64,000 nt of DNA. Origin: DASQPR01 sp963727415 (GTDB taxonomy: Bacteria; Actinomycetota; Actinomycetes; Mycobacteriales; Micromonosporaceae). Made by a program: the position numbers and the translations under genes. Every line of letters starts with the position of its first letter. Position 1 is the first letter of the stretch. The notes under the pieces were generated by a model. It saw nothing but the letters and a program-made list of their open reading frames with translations, ran no database searches and was not told where the DNA came from. The DNA lies in contig CAVSGF010000003.1 in NCBI GenBank assembly GCA_963727415.1, positions 1,426,001 through 1,490,000 on the forward strand. The letters run 5' to 3'. Positions 45,871-54,846 of this stretch are shown piece by piece.

Positions 45871-47118
45871 GTGACCGCCTCCCAACCCGACACTCCGGGG
45901 CGCTCGTCCGTCGAAGCGCCGTGGCCAGTACGCGTGGTAAGCCAGAAGATCGGCGCCTGGATCGCCCGGCTCGGCTGGATCTGGGTGGACGGACAAGTGG
46001 CGCAGATCACTCGCCGTCCCGGCTCGACCGTCGTGTTCATCACGCTCCGGGATCCGTCCGCCGATTTGAGCCTGACCGTCACCACCAATCGTGACGTCGT
46101 GGACCTCGGAGCGCCGAATCTCGCCGATGGCGCACGCATCGTCGTGCATGCCAGGCCCGAGTTCTACGCGGGTCGCGGCACTCTCTCGCTTCGAGCCGAC
46201 GAGATCCGCCAGGTCGGTCTCGGGGAGTTGCTGGCCCGGCTGGAGGCGTTGAAGAAGCTGCTCGCGGCGGAGGGTCTGTTCGATCCCCGCCGCAAGCGCC
46301 GGCTCCCGTTCCTGCCAGCCCGGATCGGGCTGATCACTGGGCGTGCCAGCGCGGCCGAGCGGGACGTCCGGATGAACACCGCACGCCGCTGGCCCTCGAT
46401 CGACTTCCGGACCATCAACGTCGCGGTCCAGGGCGCATCGGCGGTGCCGCAGATGATCGATGCCCTCGCGGTCCTCGACAACGACCCGACCATCGACGTG
46501 ATCGTTCTGGCTCGCGGCGGTGGCTCCACCGAAGATCTGCTGCCGTTCTCCGACGAGGCGCTATGCCGGGCGGTGTTCGCCTGCCGGACGCCGGTGGTCA
46601 GCGCCATCGGTCACGAGACTGACGCGCCGCTGGTCGACTACGTCGCGGACGTGCGCGCATCGACGCCGACCGACGCGGCCAAGCGCGTCGTCCCCGATCT
46701 CGGCGATGAAACGCGCCTGGTGGCGCAGGCCCGGCAGAGGTTGCGGCGGTCGATCACCTCTCTGCTGGACCGCGAGGAGCAACGGCTCACCGCGATACGC
46801 AGCAGGCCAGTACTGGCACGGCCCGACGTCGTCGTGGACGTACGCGCCACCGACGTCGATTCGCTGCGCCAGCGGGCCAGCCGGGTCTTCGGCCACCGTC
46901 TGGAGCGCGCCGATACCGACTTGAGCCACACCCTGGCCCGGCTGCGCACGCTGTCACCGGCCGCGACCCTGGAGCGCGGGTACGCCATCGTCCAGCGCCA
47001 CTCCGACGGAGTCGTGCTGCGCTCACCGGAGGACACGAAGGCCGGCGACGCCCTTCGGGTACGGCTGGCTGGCGGGCAGATCTCGGTGACCGTCAACGAT
47101 AGTGTGGCGTCATCATGA
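45871..47118 (+). CDS. xseA: Exodeoxyribonuclease VII large subunit
   Basis: Catalytic subunit of exonuclease VII, 415 aa, which degrades single-stranded DNA. N-terminal OB fold (GWIWVDGQVAQITRRPGSTV), then the family core GLITGRASAAERDV, IDVIVLARGGGSTEDLLPF and SAIGHETDAPLVDYVAD. A long helical region and a short C-terminal cap (LERGYAIVQR) follow. The GTG at 45871 gives VTASQPDTPGRSS, the usual opening in actinobacteria; an ATG at 45850 is possible. The stop overlaps xseB (ATGA). Confidence 0.94.
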   Translation: MTASQPDTPGRSSVEAPWPVRVVSQKIGAWIARLGWIWVDGQVAQITRRPGSTVVFITLRDPSADLSLTVTTNRDVVDLGAPNLADGARIVVHARPEFYAGRGTLSLRADEIRQVGLGELLARLEALKKLLAAEGLFDPRRKRRLPFLPARIGLITGRASAAERDVRMNTARRWPSIDFRTINVAVQGASAVPQMIDALAVLDNDPTIDVIVLARGGGSTEDLLPFSDEALCRAVFACRTPVVSAIGHETDAPLVDYVADVRASTPTDAAKRVVPDLGDETRLVAQARQRLRRSITSLLDREEQRLTAIRSRPVLARPDVVVDVRATDVDSLRQRASRVFGHRLERADTDLSHTLARLRTLSPAATLERGYAIVQRHSDGVVLRSPEDTKAGDALRVRLAGGQISVTVNDSVASS

Positions 47119-47315
47119 GCGAGCTGACGTACGAGGAAGCACGGGCCGAGTTGGCTACGGTCGTCGAGCGCCTGGAAGCCGGCGGCACGACACTGGAGGA
47201 ATCGCTCGCGCTGTGGGAGCGCGGCGAGGAGCTGGCGTCCATCTGCCAGCGATGGCTCGACAACGCACGGTCGCGGCTGGCCGAGGCCCAGCAGCGACGC
47301 GCGGAAGAGAGCTAG
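47115..47315 (+). CDS. xseB: Exodeoxyribonuclease VII small subunit
   Basis: A 66-residue helical hairpin protein that coats the XseA stalk. The family pattern LTYEEARAELATVVERLEAG, then TTLEESLALWERGEELASIC is complete. Its ATG overlaps the xseA stop by 4 bases, giving coupled synthesis of the two subunits. Confidence 0.95.
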   Translation: MSELTYEEARAELATVVERLEAGGTTLEESLALWERGEELASICQRWLDNARSRLAEAQQRRAEES

Positions 47316-47376
47316 GCCGGCAACTGGTTCCGCACTCAATCGCCCATCCGACGACTGATTCGGTAGCCTAACGCCC

Positions 47377-48039
47377 GTGTCTAACATCGCCGTCACTCCG
47401 CGCACCAAGCATCGACGCCTGCGTGAGCAGGGCAGCACCGACCGTGGGGACCTGGAAGCCATCCTTCGTGCCGGTTTCGTGTGCCACCTGGGCGTGATCA
47501 TCGATGGGTACCCGATGGTGGTTCCCACCGTGTACGGCGTTGACCCCGATGCCCGGACGCTCTACCTGCACGGATCGGTCGCGAGCCGCAGCCTGGCCGA
47601 GCGCCCGGACGCCACCGTGTGCGTCACGGTCACGCATGTTGACGGCTTGGTACTGGCCCGATCAGTCTTCGAGCACAGCGTCAATTACCGCAGCGTGATG
47701 GTCTACGGCACGCCCCGGCTGGTGACCGAGCCGGACCATAAGCTGGCCGGTCTGCGCTTGCTGAGCGAGCACATCACCCCGGGACAGTGGGACTACGTTC
47801 GGCGGCCGACCCGCAAGGAACTCGCCGCGACGTCACTGCTTGCGCTGGATCTCGATGAGGTTTCTGTCAAGATCCGTCGAGGTGGGCCGGACGACGGTGA
47901 TTCGCCCGACGCCGAACTCGGCCTGTGGGCCGGCGTGGTGCCCATGCGTACCGAATGGGGCGCTCCGGTGCCGGAGGCCGATCTGGCACCGGGGACACGG
48001 CTGCCGGAGCACATCGCGGCGTTGCGCCGCGGAAGATAA
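47377..48039 (+). CDS. Flavin-reductase-fold (PNPOx-like) protein
   Basis: Split-barrel flavin-binding family resembling pyridoxamine phosphate oxidases, 220 aa. Blocks: AILRAGFVCHLGVIIDGYPM, YLHGSVASRSLA, ERPDATVCVTVTHVDGLVLA and FEHSVNYRSVMVYGTPRLV. These match a group of FMN- or F420-binding proteins seen in actinobacteria and elsewhere, near the DUF1697/COG3467 type, whose substrates are mostly unknown. GTG start at 47377. The last codons and stop lie inside the first unit of a 28-bp tandem repeat. Confidence 0.82.
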   Translation: MSNIAVTPRTKHRRLREQGSTDRGDLEAILRAGFVCHLGVIIDGYPMVVPTVYGVDPDARTLYLHGSVASRSLAERPDATVCVTVTHVDGLVLARSVFEHSVNYRSVMVYGTPRLVTEPDHKLAGLRLLSEHITPGQWDYVRRPTRKELAATSLLALDLDEVSVKIRRGGPDDGDSPDAELGLWAGVVPMRTEWGAPVPEADLAPGTRLPEHIAALRRGR

Positions 48040-48091
48040 CCCAGCGGCGTTGCGCCGCGGCAGATAACCCAGCGGCGTTGCGCCGCGGCCG
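48016..48091. repeat. 28-bp tandem repeat of small hairpins overlapping a gene end
   Basis: Units at 48016-48043 and 48044-48071 and a partial third at 48072-48091. Each begins GCGGCGTTGCGCCGC, a 6-bp hairpin with a TTG loop, and is joined by GGnAGATAACCCA. The first unit supplies the last codons and TAA of the flavin-fold gene. The array fills the whole space to the stop of the convergent transporter gene, so it may act as a multiple terminator. Confidence 0.88.
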
Positions 48092-48097
48092 GGAAAT

Positions 48098-49108
48098 TCA
48101 CAGGCTCCGCCAGCCCATCCGGCTGAGATCGCGGTCAGCGTCGCCCAGCGCTGGTGCCCGGCGTCCGGTGCGCATGCTCGCCACCCCTACCGCCGCCAGA
48201 GTCATCGCGAGACCGGCCATCGTGTTCGCCCCTGGTCGGCCTTCCGATCCAGGCACCACCAAGTCGATGATCAATGCCCCGAGCAGCTGCCCGGCCACCA
48301 TGGAGAGTCCGAGGAGAAGCACACCGGTGTATCGGACGACGGCGGCCGCGATCGCGATGAGCACGACGCCGATACCGCCGCCGAGGTAGTACACGGGGTT
48401 GCCGGGCAGGTGCCCGGCCGGCCAGCCGCGCACCGCGAGATCCACCGCGAAGGCGACCAGCAGCGCACCGGTACCCGCGCCGAAATTGATCAGCGTCGCG
48501 GTCATGGCGCTGTCGGCTGCGCCGCGCACCCGCCCGTTGACCGCTCGCTGCCAGGACGTGCCGGCCCCGGCCAGGGCCGACAGCGCGGCGGCGCCAATCG
48601 CCGCCGGGCTGTGCATGCGGCCATCCACCGCCATGATCACGGCAACGATGGCCAGACCGGCCCCGATGATGCGCGTCCACGTCAGTGCCTGAGGCCCGGA
48701 AGGTCCGACCCCGAGCCGATCCACCACAAGGCTGGTCATGGTCTGCCCGCCGACCACCGCGACGGTGAAGGCTGCGACACCGAGCATGGACACAGTCAGG
48801 CCCTGGCTGGTGACCAGCAACGCGCCGCAGGTACCACCCAGGCACTGGTAGAAGCGCAGATCTCGATCCCGGATCGCGGCCCGGACACGGGACATGCCAC
48901 GGCGGGCGGCCGGCCGGCTGAACGCGATCGCCCCGACAATGATCAGGCCACTGACGAACGAGATGAGAGCCGCCGCGAACCCGTCGGACAGCCTGCTGCC
49001 CAGCGCACCGTTGATCTTCGATTGCAGGGCCACGCCACAGCCGCCGAGCACCGCGGCAGCGATCCCGATGTGTTTGTGGTTGCGCGGCCGGATCGGACCG
49101 TCGCGCAT
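48098..49108 (-). CDS. DMT-superfamily transporter, two DUF606/YdcZ repeats
   Basis: A 336-residue membrane protein with about ten spans in two similar halves, each of the DUF606/YdcZ type (first half GGCGVALQSKINGALGSRLS; second half ALAGAGTSWQRAVNGRVRGA, then ATLINFGAGTGALLVAFAV). The repeated Q-x-x-x-N-G-x-x-x and small-residue helices are typical of drug/metabolite exporters of this group. Substrate unknown. The ATG at 49108 shares its last base with the first base of the glpX stop (TGATG), so the transporter is coupled to glpX. Confidence 0.85.
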   Translation of the reverse strand: MRDGPIRPRNHKHIGIAAAVLGGCGVALQSKINGALGSRLSDGFAAALISFVSGLIIVGAIAFSRPAARRGMSRVRAAIRDRDLRFYQCLGGTCGALLVTSQGLTVSMLGVAAFTVAVVGGQTMTSLVVDRLGVGPSGPQALTWTRIIGAGLAIVAVIMAVDGRMHSPAAIGAAALSALAGAGTSWQRAVNGRVRGAADSAMTATLINFGAGTGALLVAFAVDLAVRGWPAGHLPGNPVYYLGGGIGVVLIAIAAAVVRYTGVLLLGLSMVAGQLLGALIIDLVVPGSEGRPGANTMAGLAMTLAAVGVASMRTGRRAPALGDADRDLSRMGWRSL

Positions 49109-50145
49109 CACGTCTCGTGCAACGGGCGTCCGTCGAAGTCGACGACCGAGTACAGGTTGATCTTCTCCAGCTTGTGATACGAGTCGATGACCCGGATTGT
49201 GCCGCTCTTGGACCGCATCACGATCGATTGGGTGAACGCGGTGCCGGAGCGGTAGCGCACCCCGCGCAGCAGATCACCCGACGTGACTCCGGTTGCGACG
49301 AAGAAGCAGTTGTCGCCGCGGACGAGGTCGTCGGTGGTAAGTACCCGATCCAGGTCGTGCCCGGCCGCCACCGCCTTCTCCCGCTCGGCTTCGTCGCGCG
49401 GCCACAGGCGGGCCTGCATCGCGCCGCCGGTGCATTTCAGCGCGCAGGCAGCGGTGATGCCTTCCGGTGTGCCCCCGATGCCCATCAGGACGTCGGTATC
49501 GGTGCCCTCGCGAGCGGCGCTGATAGCGCCGGCGATGTCGCCGTCGGAAATGAACCGGATCCGTGCGCCCGCGTCACGCACTTCCTCGACCAGTTGGTCG
49601 TGCCGCGGGCGATCGAGGATGCAGACGGTGACGTCGGAGACCGACGTGCGCTTCACGTTCGCGATGCGCCGTAGGTTCTCGCGGACGCCGGCGGCGATGT
49701 CGATCACGTCGGCGCAGTCCGGCCCCACCACCAGCTTCTCCATGTAGAAGACCGCGCTCGGGTCGAACATCGCGCCGCGCTCAGCCACGGCGAGGACGGC
49801 GAGTGCGTTGGGCATGCCCTTGCTCATCAGCGTGGTGCCGTCGATCGGATCAACCGCGACATCGACCAGCGGGCCGGTGCCGTCACCGACCTCCTCGCCG
49901 TTGTAGAGCATCGGGGCGTTGTCCTTCTCGCCCTCGCCGATGATCACGACACCTTGCATCGGTACCGAGTTGATCAGCTTCCGCATGGCGTCAACGGCGG
50001 CCCCGTCGCCGCCCTCCTTGTCACCGCGGCCGACCCACCGGCCCGCGGCCATGGCGGCCGCTTCGGTGACCCGCACGAGGTCAAGTGCCAGGTTGCGGTC
50101 GAGATTCTGCGGATGACGTACCTTCGTTTGGGACGAATCGGTCAT
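49108..50145 (-). CDS. glpX: Class II fructose-1,6-bisphosphatase GlpX
   Basis: Gluconeogenic phosphatase, 345 aa. Metal and substrate motifs GEGEKDNAPMLYNGEEVG, VDVAVDPIDGTTLMSKGMP and MGIGGTPEGITAACALKC are intact. A strong ribosome site (GAGGAGG) stands before the ATG at 50145. It is divergent from a DUF4245 gene, an arrangement also found in Mycobacterium (Rv1099c/Rv1100). With pckG at 54.8-56.7 kb, two gluconeogenic control enzymes lie within 8 kb. Confidence 0.95.
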   Translation of the reverse strand: MTDSSQTKVRHPQNLDRNLALDLVRVTEAAAMAAGRWVGRGDKEGGDGAAVDAMRKLINSVPMQGVVIIGEGEKDNAPMLYNGEEVGDGTGPLVDVAVDPIDGTTLMSKGMPNALAVLAVAERGAMFDPSAVFYMEKLVVGPDCADVIDIAAGVRENLRRIANVKRTSVSDVTVCILDRPRHDQLVEEVRDAGARIRFISDGDIAGAISAAREGTDTDVLMGIGGTPEGITAACALKCTGGAMQARLWPRDEAEREKAVAAGHDLDRVLTTDDLVRGDNCFFVATGVTSGDLLRGVRYRSGTAFTQSIVMRSKSGTIRVIDSYHKLEKINLYSVVDFDGRPLHET

Positions 50146-50223
50146 ACGGCGCCTCCTCGCATAAGGTAACAACATCCTCGCCCGGGACCCGGCCAGTATT
50201 CGGATCTCGACCTGCCGGGCCCT

Positions 50224-50312
50224 AGTGCCTGTTCCTGAGCTGCGTGGCTGGGCCTAGGCGGCCGCGCACTGGACGCCGTCTCGCCCCTGCCGACAGTTCC
50301 GGAACAAGCACT
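50224..50312. repeat. Imperfect inverted-repeat element between glpX and the DUF4245 gene
   Basis: AGTGCCTGTTCC at 50224-50235 and GGAACAAGCACT at 50301-50312 are 11/12 complementary and bound an 89-bp non-coding stretch. The left half resembles a stretch at about 1790-1845 near the cellulase/regulator remnant (shared GCCTGT, TGCGTGGC, CTGGACG in order). It may be a small mobile-element remnant or simply a large hairpin in the divergent promoter region. Confidence 0.4.
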
Positions 50313-50403
50313 TAATGGATCCTGGCATGCCGTGGCGTATCCCGCATGGGTCGGGGCCCCCGCGGGAGACATAGGTAGCATCGGCGACGATAGGCAGGTG
50401 ACG

Positions 50404-50937
50404 ATGACGACCCAACCACCGGTCAACACAACCCGACTGCGCCTGTCCCGGACACCGATGGACATGGCGAAAGCGGTACTGGTGCTTCTCGTGCCGATCG
50501 CCATCCTGGTCGCCATCTACGTGTACTTTTTCGGCGGCAACAACGTCATCGCCATCGACCCGAGCGAGACCTACAACACGGCGGCGGCCAGTTCGAACTT
50601 CACCGTGGTCCAGCCGGCCGGGCTCCCGGACGGCTGGAAGCCGGTCTCCGCGGCCTACCAGGACAACCTGCTTCGGGTCGGCTACGTCACGCCGGCCGGC
50701 GACGGCATCCAAATAGTCGAGACCTCGCATCCGGCGAACCGGTCGATCAGCAGCGAGATCGGCAAAACGCCGTCAGTGGCGCCCGTGACCACCATCGGAG
50801 GCGTTGACTGGGCTCAGCTGACCGGAGAAGGCGACTCGATCAAGGCGCTGGTCAGTACTGTCGGCACGCGTACGGTGATCATTAAGGGTGACACGGACTT
50901 CGCCACGCTCGCCCGGTTCGCCTCGTCGCTGCACTGA
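50404..50937 (+). CDS. DUF4245 membrane-anchored protein
   Basis: A 177-residue protein with one N-terminal span (AVLVLLVPIAILVAIYVYFF) and an extracytoplasmic domain that begins after ~45 residues (FTVVQPAGLPDGWKPVSAAY, GVDWAQLTGEG). This is the DUF4245 pattern, and its position beside glpX is conserved in actinobacteria. Function unknown. The ATG at 50404 follows AGGTGACG. Confidence 0.88.
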   Translation: MTTQPPVNTTRLRLSRTPMDMAKAVLVLLVPIAILVAIYVYFFGGNNVIAIDPSETYNTAAASSNFTVVQPAGLPDGWKPVSAAYQDNLLRVGYVTPAGDGIQIVETSHPANRSISSEIGKTPSVAPVTTIGGVDWAQLTGEGDSIKALVSTVGTRTVIIKGDTDFATLARFASSLH

Positions 50938-51012
50938 TCGTTCACCGCGCGGCGTTCGGCCACCGAGCCGGCAAACGCTCGCCCACCGGGCCGGCTAGAA
51001 CGGTCGGCTCAA

Positions 51013-51687
51013 TCAGCCTCCGGCCGGCGACGCCGGTTCGCGCACGCCGTCGTCCACTCGACGATCTTGGCGTGGACGTCCGAACAACCCGGCCGCGATC
51101 ATGCCGCCGATGAAGCCGAACAGGTGCGCCTGCCACGAGATGCTGGTGTCGCTGGACGGAATGACGCCGGAAACCTGCCAGCCGTACAGCCCGCCGATCA
51201 GCAGAGCCACCGCGAAGTTCCACCAGTCGGCGGCGATCAGCCCGCGAATGAACAGATAGCCGATGTACCCGAAGATGACGCCGCTGGCTCCGACCGTTAT
51301 CCCGGTGCCGAGGAACCACACGCCGAGCCCACTGACCAGCGCCACGAACAAGGTCACCGTCGCGAACCGCCGTGTGCCGCCGGCCAGAACGAACGTCCCG
51401 GTCAGGATCAGCGGAATCGCATTGCTGTACAGGTGCAGGAAGCTGACGTGCAGGAACGGCGCGACGAAGATGCCCGCCAGGCCCTGCAGGCTCAGCGGTC
51501 GGATGCCTCCGATCGTGTCGAGCTGGTGGCCCGAGGCTCGATCGATGATCTCGACGACGAACAGGATCGGCACGATCACGCACATCGTCACGAAGGCCTT
51601 GCCGATCGCGGCATAGAACGCGACCGTGCCGAACCGGTTGGGGTCGCCAGCGGGCCCAGCTCGGGGCGGGCGCGTCGGGAGGGTCAC
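51013..51687 (-). CDS. Rhomboid-family intramembrane serine protease
   Basis: A 224-residue protein with about six spans. Rhomboid features are present: FLHVSFLHLYSNAIPLIL (the HxxxxHxxxN helix, His80/His85/Asn89), the catalytic serine in TVGASGVIFG (Ser135) and the partner histidine in SISWQAHLFGFIGG (His188). It should cleave membrane proteins within the bilayer; no substrate is evident. The GTG start at 51687 follows no clear ribosome site. The C-terminal tail (QDRRVDDGVREPASPAGG) is polar. Confidence 0.92.
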   Translation of the reverse strand: MTLPTRPPRAGPAGDPNRFGTVAFYAAIGKAFVTMCVIVPILFVVEIIDRASGHQLDTIGGIRPLSLQGLAGIFVAPFLHVSFLHLYSNAIPLILTGTFVLAGGTRRFATVTLFVALVSGLGVWFLGTGITVGASGVIFGYIGYLFIRGLIAADWWNFAVALLIGGLYGWQVSGVIPSSDTSISWQAHLFGFIGGMIAAGLFGRPRQDRRVDDGVREPASPAGG

Positions 51688-51762
51688 CCCTCAATGATTA
51701 CCGGTTCTCGCGGCGATTGACACTAGGCAAACGCCGCCGCGATCGCCGAGTTCCGCGTCACG

Positions 51763-52434
51763 TCAGTACCAGTTGTGCGCCTGCCAGAAGGTCCACGCGC
51801 CGCACGGCGTCTGGTACCGATTAGTGATGTAGTGCAGCCCCCACTGAATCTGCGGCACCGGGTTGGTCCGGTAGTCACTGCCGTACACCGCCATCTTGCT
51901 CGCCGGCAGCGCCTGCGGAATGCCGTACGAGTGCGACGAGGGATTCTCCGCCGTGGTACGCCAGTTGCTCTCGCGGGTCCACATCTTGTCCAGGCATGGC
52001 ATCTGATCGAGGCCGAACCCGGCTTTCAGCAGCTCGGCGCAGCCGATCGCCCGGTTGCCGGTGTAGTCGCCACACGAGCTGGGAATCGGCCCGTACGTCG
52101 GCGGCGATGTCCGGGTGGTGCTCCGGCTGGTCGTTGACTTGGCGATACGGGCGCGGTGTGCGTCCTCGGCGCGCTTGGCCTGTTCCGAGGCCTTGGCCGC
52201 GGCCGCGGCGGCCTTCTGCTGTGCTTCCTGCGCGGCCTGTGCGATAGCTGCCAGTTGCGCGCTGGTCGCGTTCTGTAGCGCAACCGCTTGGGTCCGATCG
52301 AGCGAGGCCTGCACGTCATTCCCGCGCTGCTGGTGTTGACGGTCCGAACTAAGAACGGTGCCACCCACCAAGCCCAGGAGCAGGACCATGATGGACAGTG
52401 TCCGCAGACCGAACCGGCTCCAGAGCCGACTCAC
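51763..52434 (-). CDS. Exported lytic-transglycosylase-like protein
   Basis: A 223-residue protein: N-terminal signal or anchor (GLRTLSIMVLLLGLVGGTVL), an Ala/Gln-rich coiled coil (about residues 45-100), a Ser/Thr/Pro linker, and a C-terminal domain CLDKMWTRESNWRTTAENPS, then SHSYGIPQALPASKMA and PQIQWGLHYITNRY. The Glu in WTRESNW and the GIPQALP block are the SLT-type transglycosylase-like signature seen in many actinobacterial resuscitation and aggregation-promoting proteins. Likely acts on peptidoglycan outside the membrane. GTG start at 52434; an in-frame upstream ATG is less likely because it would bury the signal. Confidence 0.85.
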   Translation of the reverse strand: MSRLWSRFGLRTLSIMVLLLGLVGGTVLSSDRQHQQRGNDVQASLDRTQAVALQNATSAQLAAIAQAAQEAQQKAAAAAAKASEQAKRAEDAHRARIAKSTTSRSTTRTSPPTYGPIPSSCGDYTGNRAIGCAELLKAGFGLDQMPCLDKMWTRESNWRTTAENPSSHSYGIPQALPASKMAVYGSDYRTNPVPQIQWGLHYITNRYQTPCGAWTFWQAHNWY

Positions 52435-52568
52435 GAAGTGCGTCCCTTCGTCGGGGGCAAATACGTCCCACACCCTGAGGCATCCGACGGGGTGATCGCA
52501 AACGTTGTGTCATGTTTGGTGTGACGTGTCGCACCGGCGCCCGACTCACATTTCGGGCTAAATCCCAG

Positions 52569-53870
52569 CTAGATGGGCAGATCCTCCAGCAGATCTGTAA
52601 CCACTTCGGCGATGTGAGACCGCTCCGAACGGGTGAGTGTCACGTGAGCGAACAGCGGATGCCCTTTGAGTGCATCGACCACCGATACGACACCGTCGTG
52701 ACGGCCAACCCGGAGGTTGTCGCGCTGAGCGACGTCGTGGGTCAGCACTACTCGGGAGCCGGTCCCGATCCGGGACAGCACGGTGAGCAGCACGCCTCGC
52801 TCCAGCGATTGCGCCTCGTCGACGATGACGAACGCGTCATGCAGGCTGCGGCCCCGGATATGAGTCAGGGGTAGCACCTCAAGCATCCCCCGGGACAGCA
52901 CTTCCTCAATGACGTTCTCGCTGGCCACCGCCCCGAGGGTGTCGAAGACCGCCTGGCCCCACGGCGACATCTTCTCGTGCTCGGTGCCTGGCAGGTATCC
53001 AAGTTCCTGACCGCCAACGGCGTAGAGCGGCCGGAACACGATGACCTTCTTGTGCTTGTGCTTCTCCAGCACTTGTTCCAGCCCGGCGCACAGGGCCAGG
53101 GCAGACTTGCCGGTGCCGGCCCGGCCACCCAGCGACACGATCCCGATCGTGTCGTCAAGCAGCAGATCGAGCGCGACCCGCTGTTCCGCCGAGCGGCCGT
53201 GCACGCCGAGTGCCTCGCGATCGCCCCGGACCAGGACGATGGTCTTCTCCGGAGTCACCCGGGCCAGCGCCGACCCCCCTGGTGAGTGGATCACCAGGCC
53301 GGTGTGGCACGGCAGCCCCGCGGCCTCCGACACGTCCAGTTGTTCGCCCGCGTAGAGCGCATTGACCTGCGCTTCGTCAAGCTCCAACTCGGACATGCCA
53401 GTCCACGTCGGATCAGTCGCCTGATCATGGCGGTACTCATCGGCGACCAGCCCCACCGACGCGGCCTTGACCCGCAGCGGCATGTCCTTGGTGACCAGCA
53501 CGACGTCCTTGCCCTCGGATTTGAGGGCAAGAGCCACGGACAGGATCCGGGCATCGTTGGAATCGGTACGGAATCCGAGCGGCAGCACCGCTGGGTCGGC
53601 GTGATTCAGCTCCACCCGTACCGTTCCGCCTTCGTCGGTGACGCGAAGCGGCGTGTCCAGGCGACCATGCGCCGCCCGCAGCTCATCGAGCCGCCGGAGG
53701 GTCGCGCGTGCGAAGTAGCCGAGTTCCGGATGGTGGCGCTTGGCCTCCAACTCCGAAATCACGATCAGCGGGAGGACGACCTCATGCTCGACGAATCGCA
53801 GGAACGCGGCCGGATCGGCGAGAAGGACCGAGGTGTCCAGAACGTAGGTACGAGGTGAGGCCTCAGCCAT
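52569..53870 (-). CDS. phoH2: PhoH2: PIN-domain RNase fused to PhoH ATPase
   Basis: A 433-residue two-domain protein. Residues 1-130 form a PIN nuclease domain (YVLDTSVLLADP with the first Asp, VISELEAKR, later acidic residues near RTDSNDARIL). Residues 230-433 are a PhoH P-loop ATPase: Walker A GGRAGTGKSALAL and Walker B HDAFVIVDEAQSL. Mycobacterial PhoH2 unwinds and cleaves RNA as one toxin-like enzyme. The ATG at 53870 is the first plausible start. It is a single-gene unit. Confidence 0.94.
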   Translation of the reverse strand: MAEASPRTYVLDTSVLLADPAAFLRFVEHEVVLPLIVISELEAKRHHPELGYFARATLRRLDELRAAHGRLDTPLRVTDEGGTVRVELNHADPAVLPLGFRTDSNDARILSVALALKSEGKDVVLVTKDMPLRVKAASVGLVADEYRHDQATDPTWTGMSELELDEAQVNALYAGEQLDVSEAAGLPCHTGLVIHSPGGSALARVTPEKTIVLVRGDREALGVHGRSAEQRVALDLLLDDTIGIVSLGGRAGTGKSALALCAGLEQVLEKHKHKKVIVFRPLYAVGGQELGYLPGTEHEKMSPWGQAVFDTLGAVASENVIEEVLSRGMLEVLPLTHIRGRSLHDAFVIVDEAQSLERGVLLTVLSRIGTGSRVVLTHDVAQRDNLRVGRHDGVVSVVDALKGHPLFAHVTLTRSERSHIAEVVTDLLEDLPI

Positions 53871-53977
53871 AACGACACGCTAGACGCCCGGTGCGACAAC
53901 GGCTAGTAGCCACACTCGGCGAACTACGGTTCCACGAGCCTCGCTTCAAGCCGTGGAACAGCGCCGCCGTATGCCGG

Positions 53978-54760
53978 TCAGGCGCCGAACCGGCGCTGGC
54001 GATTCGCGTACGACCGAAGCGCGCGCAGGAAGTCGACGTGCCGGAAGTCCGGCCAGTTCACGTCGCAGAAGTAGAACTCCGAGTGCGCCGACTGCCACAG
54101 CAGGAACCCAGACAATCGCTGCTCGCCACTGGTCCGGATGACCAAGTCCGGATCCGGCTGCCCTTTGGTGTAGAGGTGCTTGGCGATGTGATCGACATCC
54201 AGCACGTCGGCCAGTTCCTCGATAGTGCCGCCGGTCTGAGCGTGCTCGTGCAGCAGCGACCGGACCGCGTCGGCGATCTCCCGGCGGCCGCCATAGCCCA
54301 CCGCCATGTTGACGGTCATCCCGCCGGCGCGGTCGGCGGTCGCCGCCTCGGCGTTTTTCAGCGCCTCGGCAGTTGACGCCGGCAGCACGTCCAGCGCGCC
54401 GACCGGGCGCAGCCGCCACGGGTTCTCCTCCGCCGCGAGGTCACCGGCCAGATCCTCAATGATCTTCAGCAACGGGTTCAGCTCGGCGGCGGGCCGGCGC
54501 AGGTTCTCCGTGCCCAGCAAGTAGAGCGTGACGACGCCGATATCGGCGTTCTGGCACCACTCCAGGACATGCTTGATCTTGACGGCGCCGACGCGGTGCC
54601 CATCGTTCGGGTCGACGTAGCCCATCTCGCGGGCCCACCGGCGATTTCCGTCACACATCAGGCCCACATGGTGCGGACGGGGCTTGCCGCCGAGGGAGCC
54701 GAGCAACCGGCGCTGGTAGATCGAATATATGAGGTTCCGCACGTCTCGCACACTATCCAT
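53978..54760 (-). CDS. uppS: Cis-prenyltransferase (isoprenyl transferase, UppS family)
   Basis: A 260-residue polyprenyl diphosphate synthase. It opens RPHHVGLMCDGNRRWAREMG (catalytic Asp in the H-x-x-x-x-x-D-G-N-x-R-W block), then LYLLGTENLRRP, MAVGYGGRREI and the C-terminal DLVIRTSGEQRLSGFLLWQS and EFYFCDVNWPDF. The VGLMCDG opening in place of the common VAIIMDG, and the residue after LLGTEN, resemble the short-chain Z,E-FPP synthase group (Rv1086 type) more than the long-chain enzyme. Product chain length cannot be fixed from sequence alone. Confidence 0.9.
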   Translation of the reverse strand: MDSVRDVRNLIYSIYQRRLLGSLGGKPRPHHVGLMCDGNRRWAREMGYVDPNDGHRVGAVKIKHVLEWCQNADIGVVTLYLLGTENLRRPAAELNPLLKIIEDLAGDLAAEENPWRLRPVGALDVLPASTAEALKNAEAATADRAGGMTVNMAVGYGGRREIADAVRSLLHEHAQTGGTIEELADVLDVDHIAKHLYTKGQPDPDLVIRTSGEQRLSGFLLWQSAHSEFYFCDVNWPDFRHVDFLRALRSYANRQRRFGA

Positions 54761-54800
54761 CCACGATCGCGGCCCGCGACGCTGTGTCTCAAACGAAACC

Positions 54801-54826
54801 GGCGCGCCCGGTAGCCCGGACGCGCC
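54801..54826 (-). terminator. Hairpin after pckG
   Basis: GGCGCGCCCGG (54801-54811) pairs with CCGGACGCGCC (54816-54826) with one mismatch, 21 bases past the pckG stop and before the uppS start on the same strand. Confidence 0.6.
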
Positions 54827-54846
54827 CGCCTCGATCTCAAGCCGCG

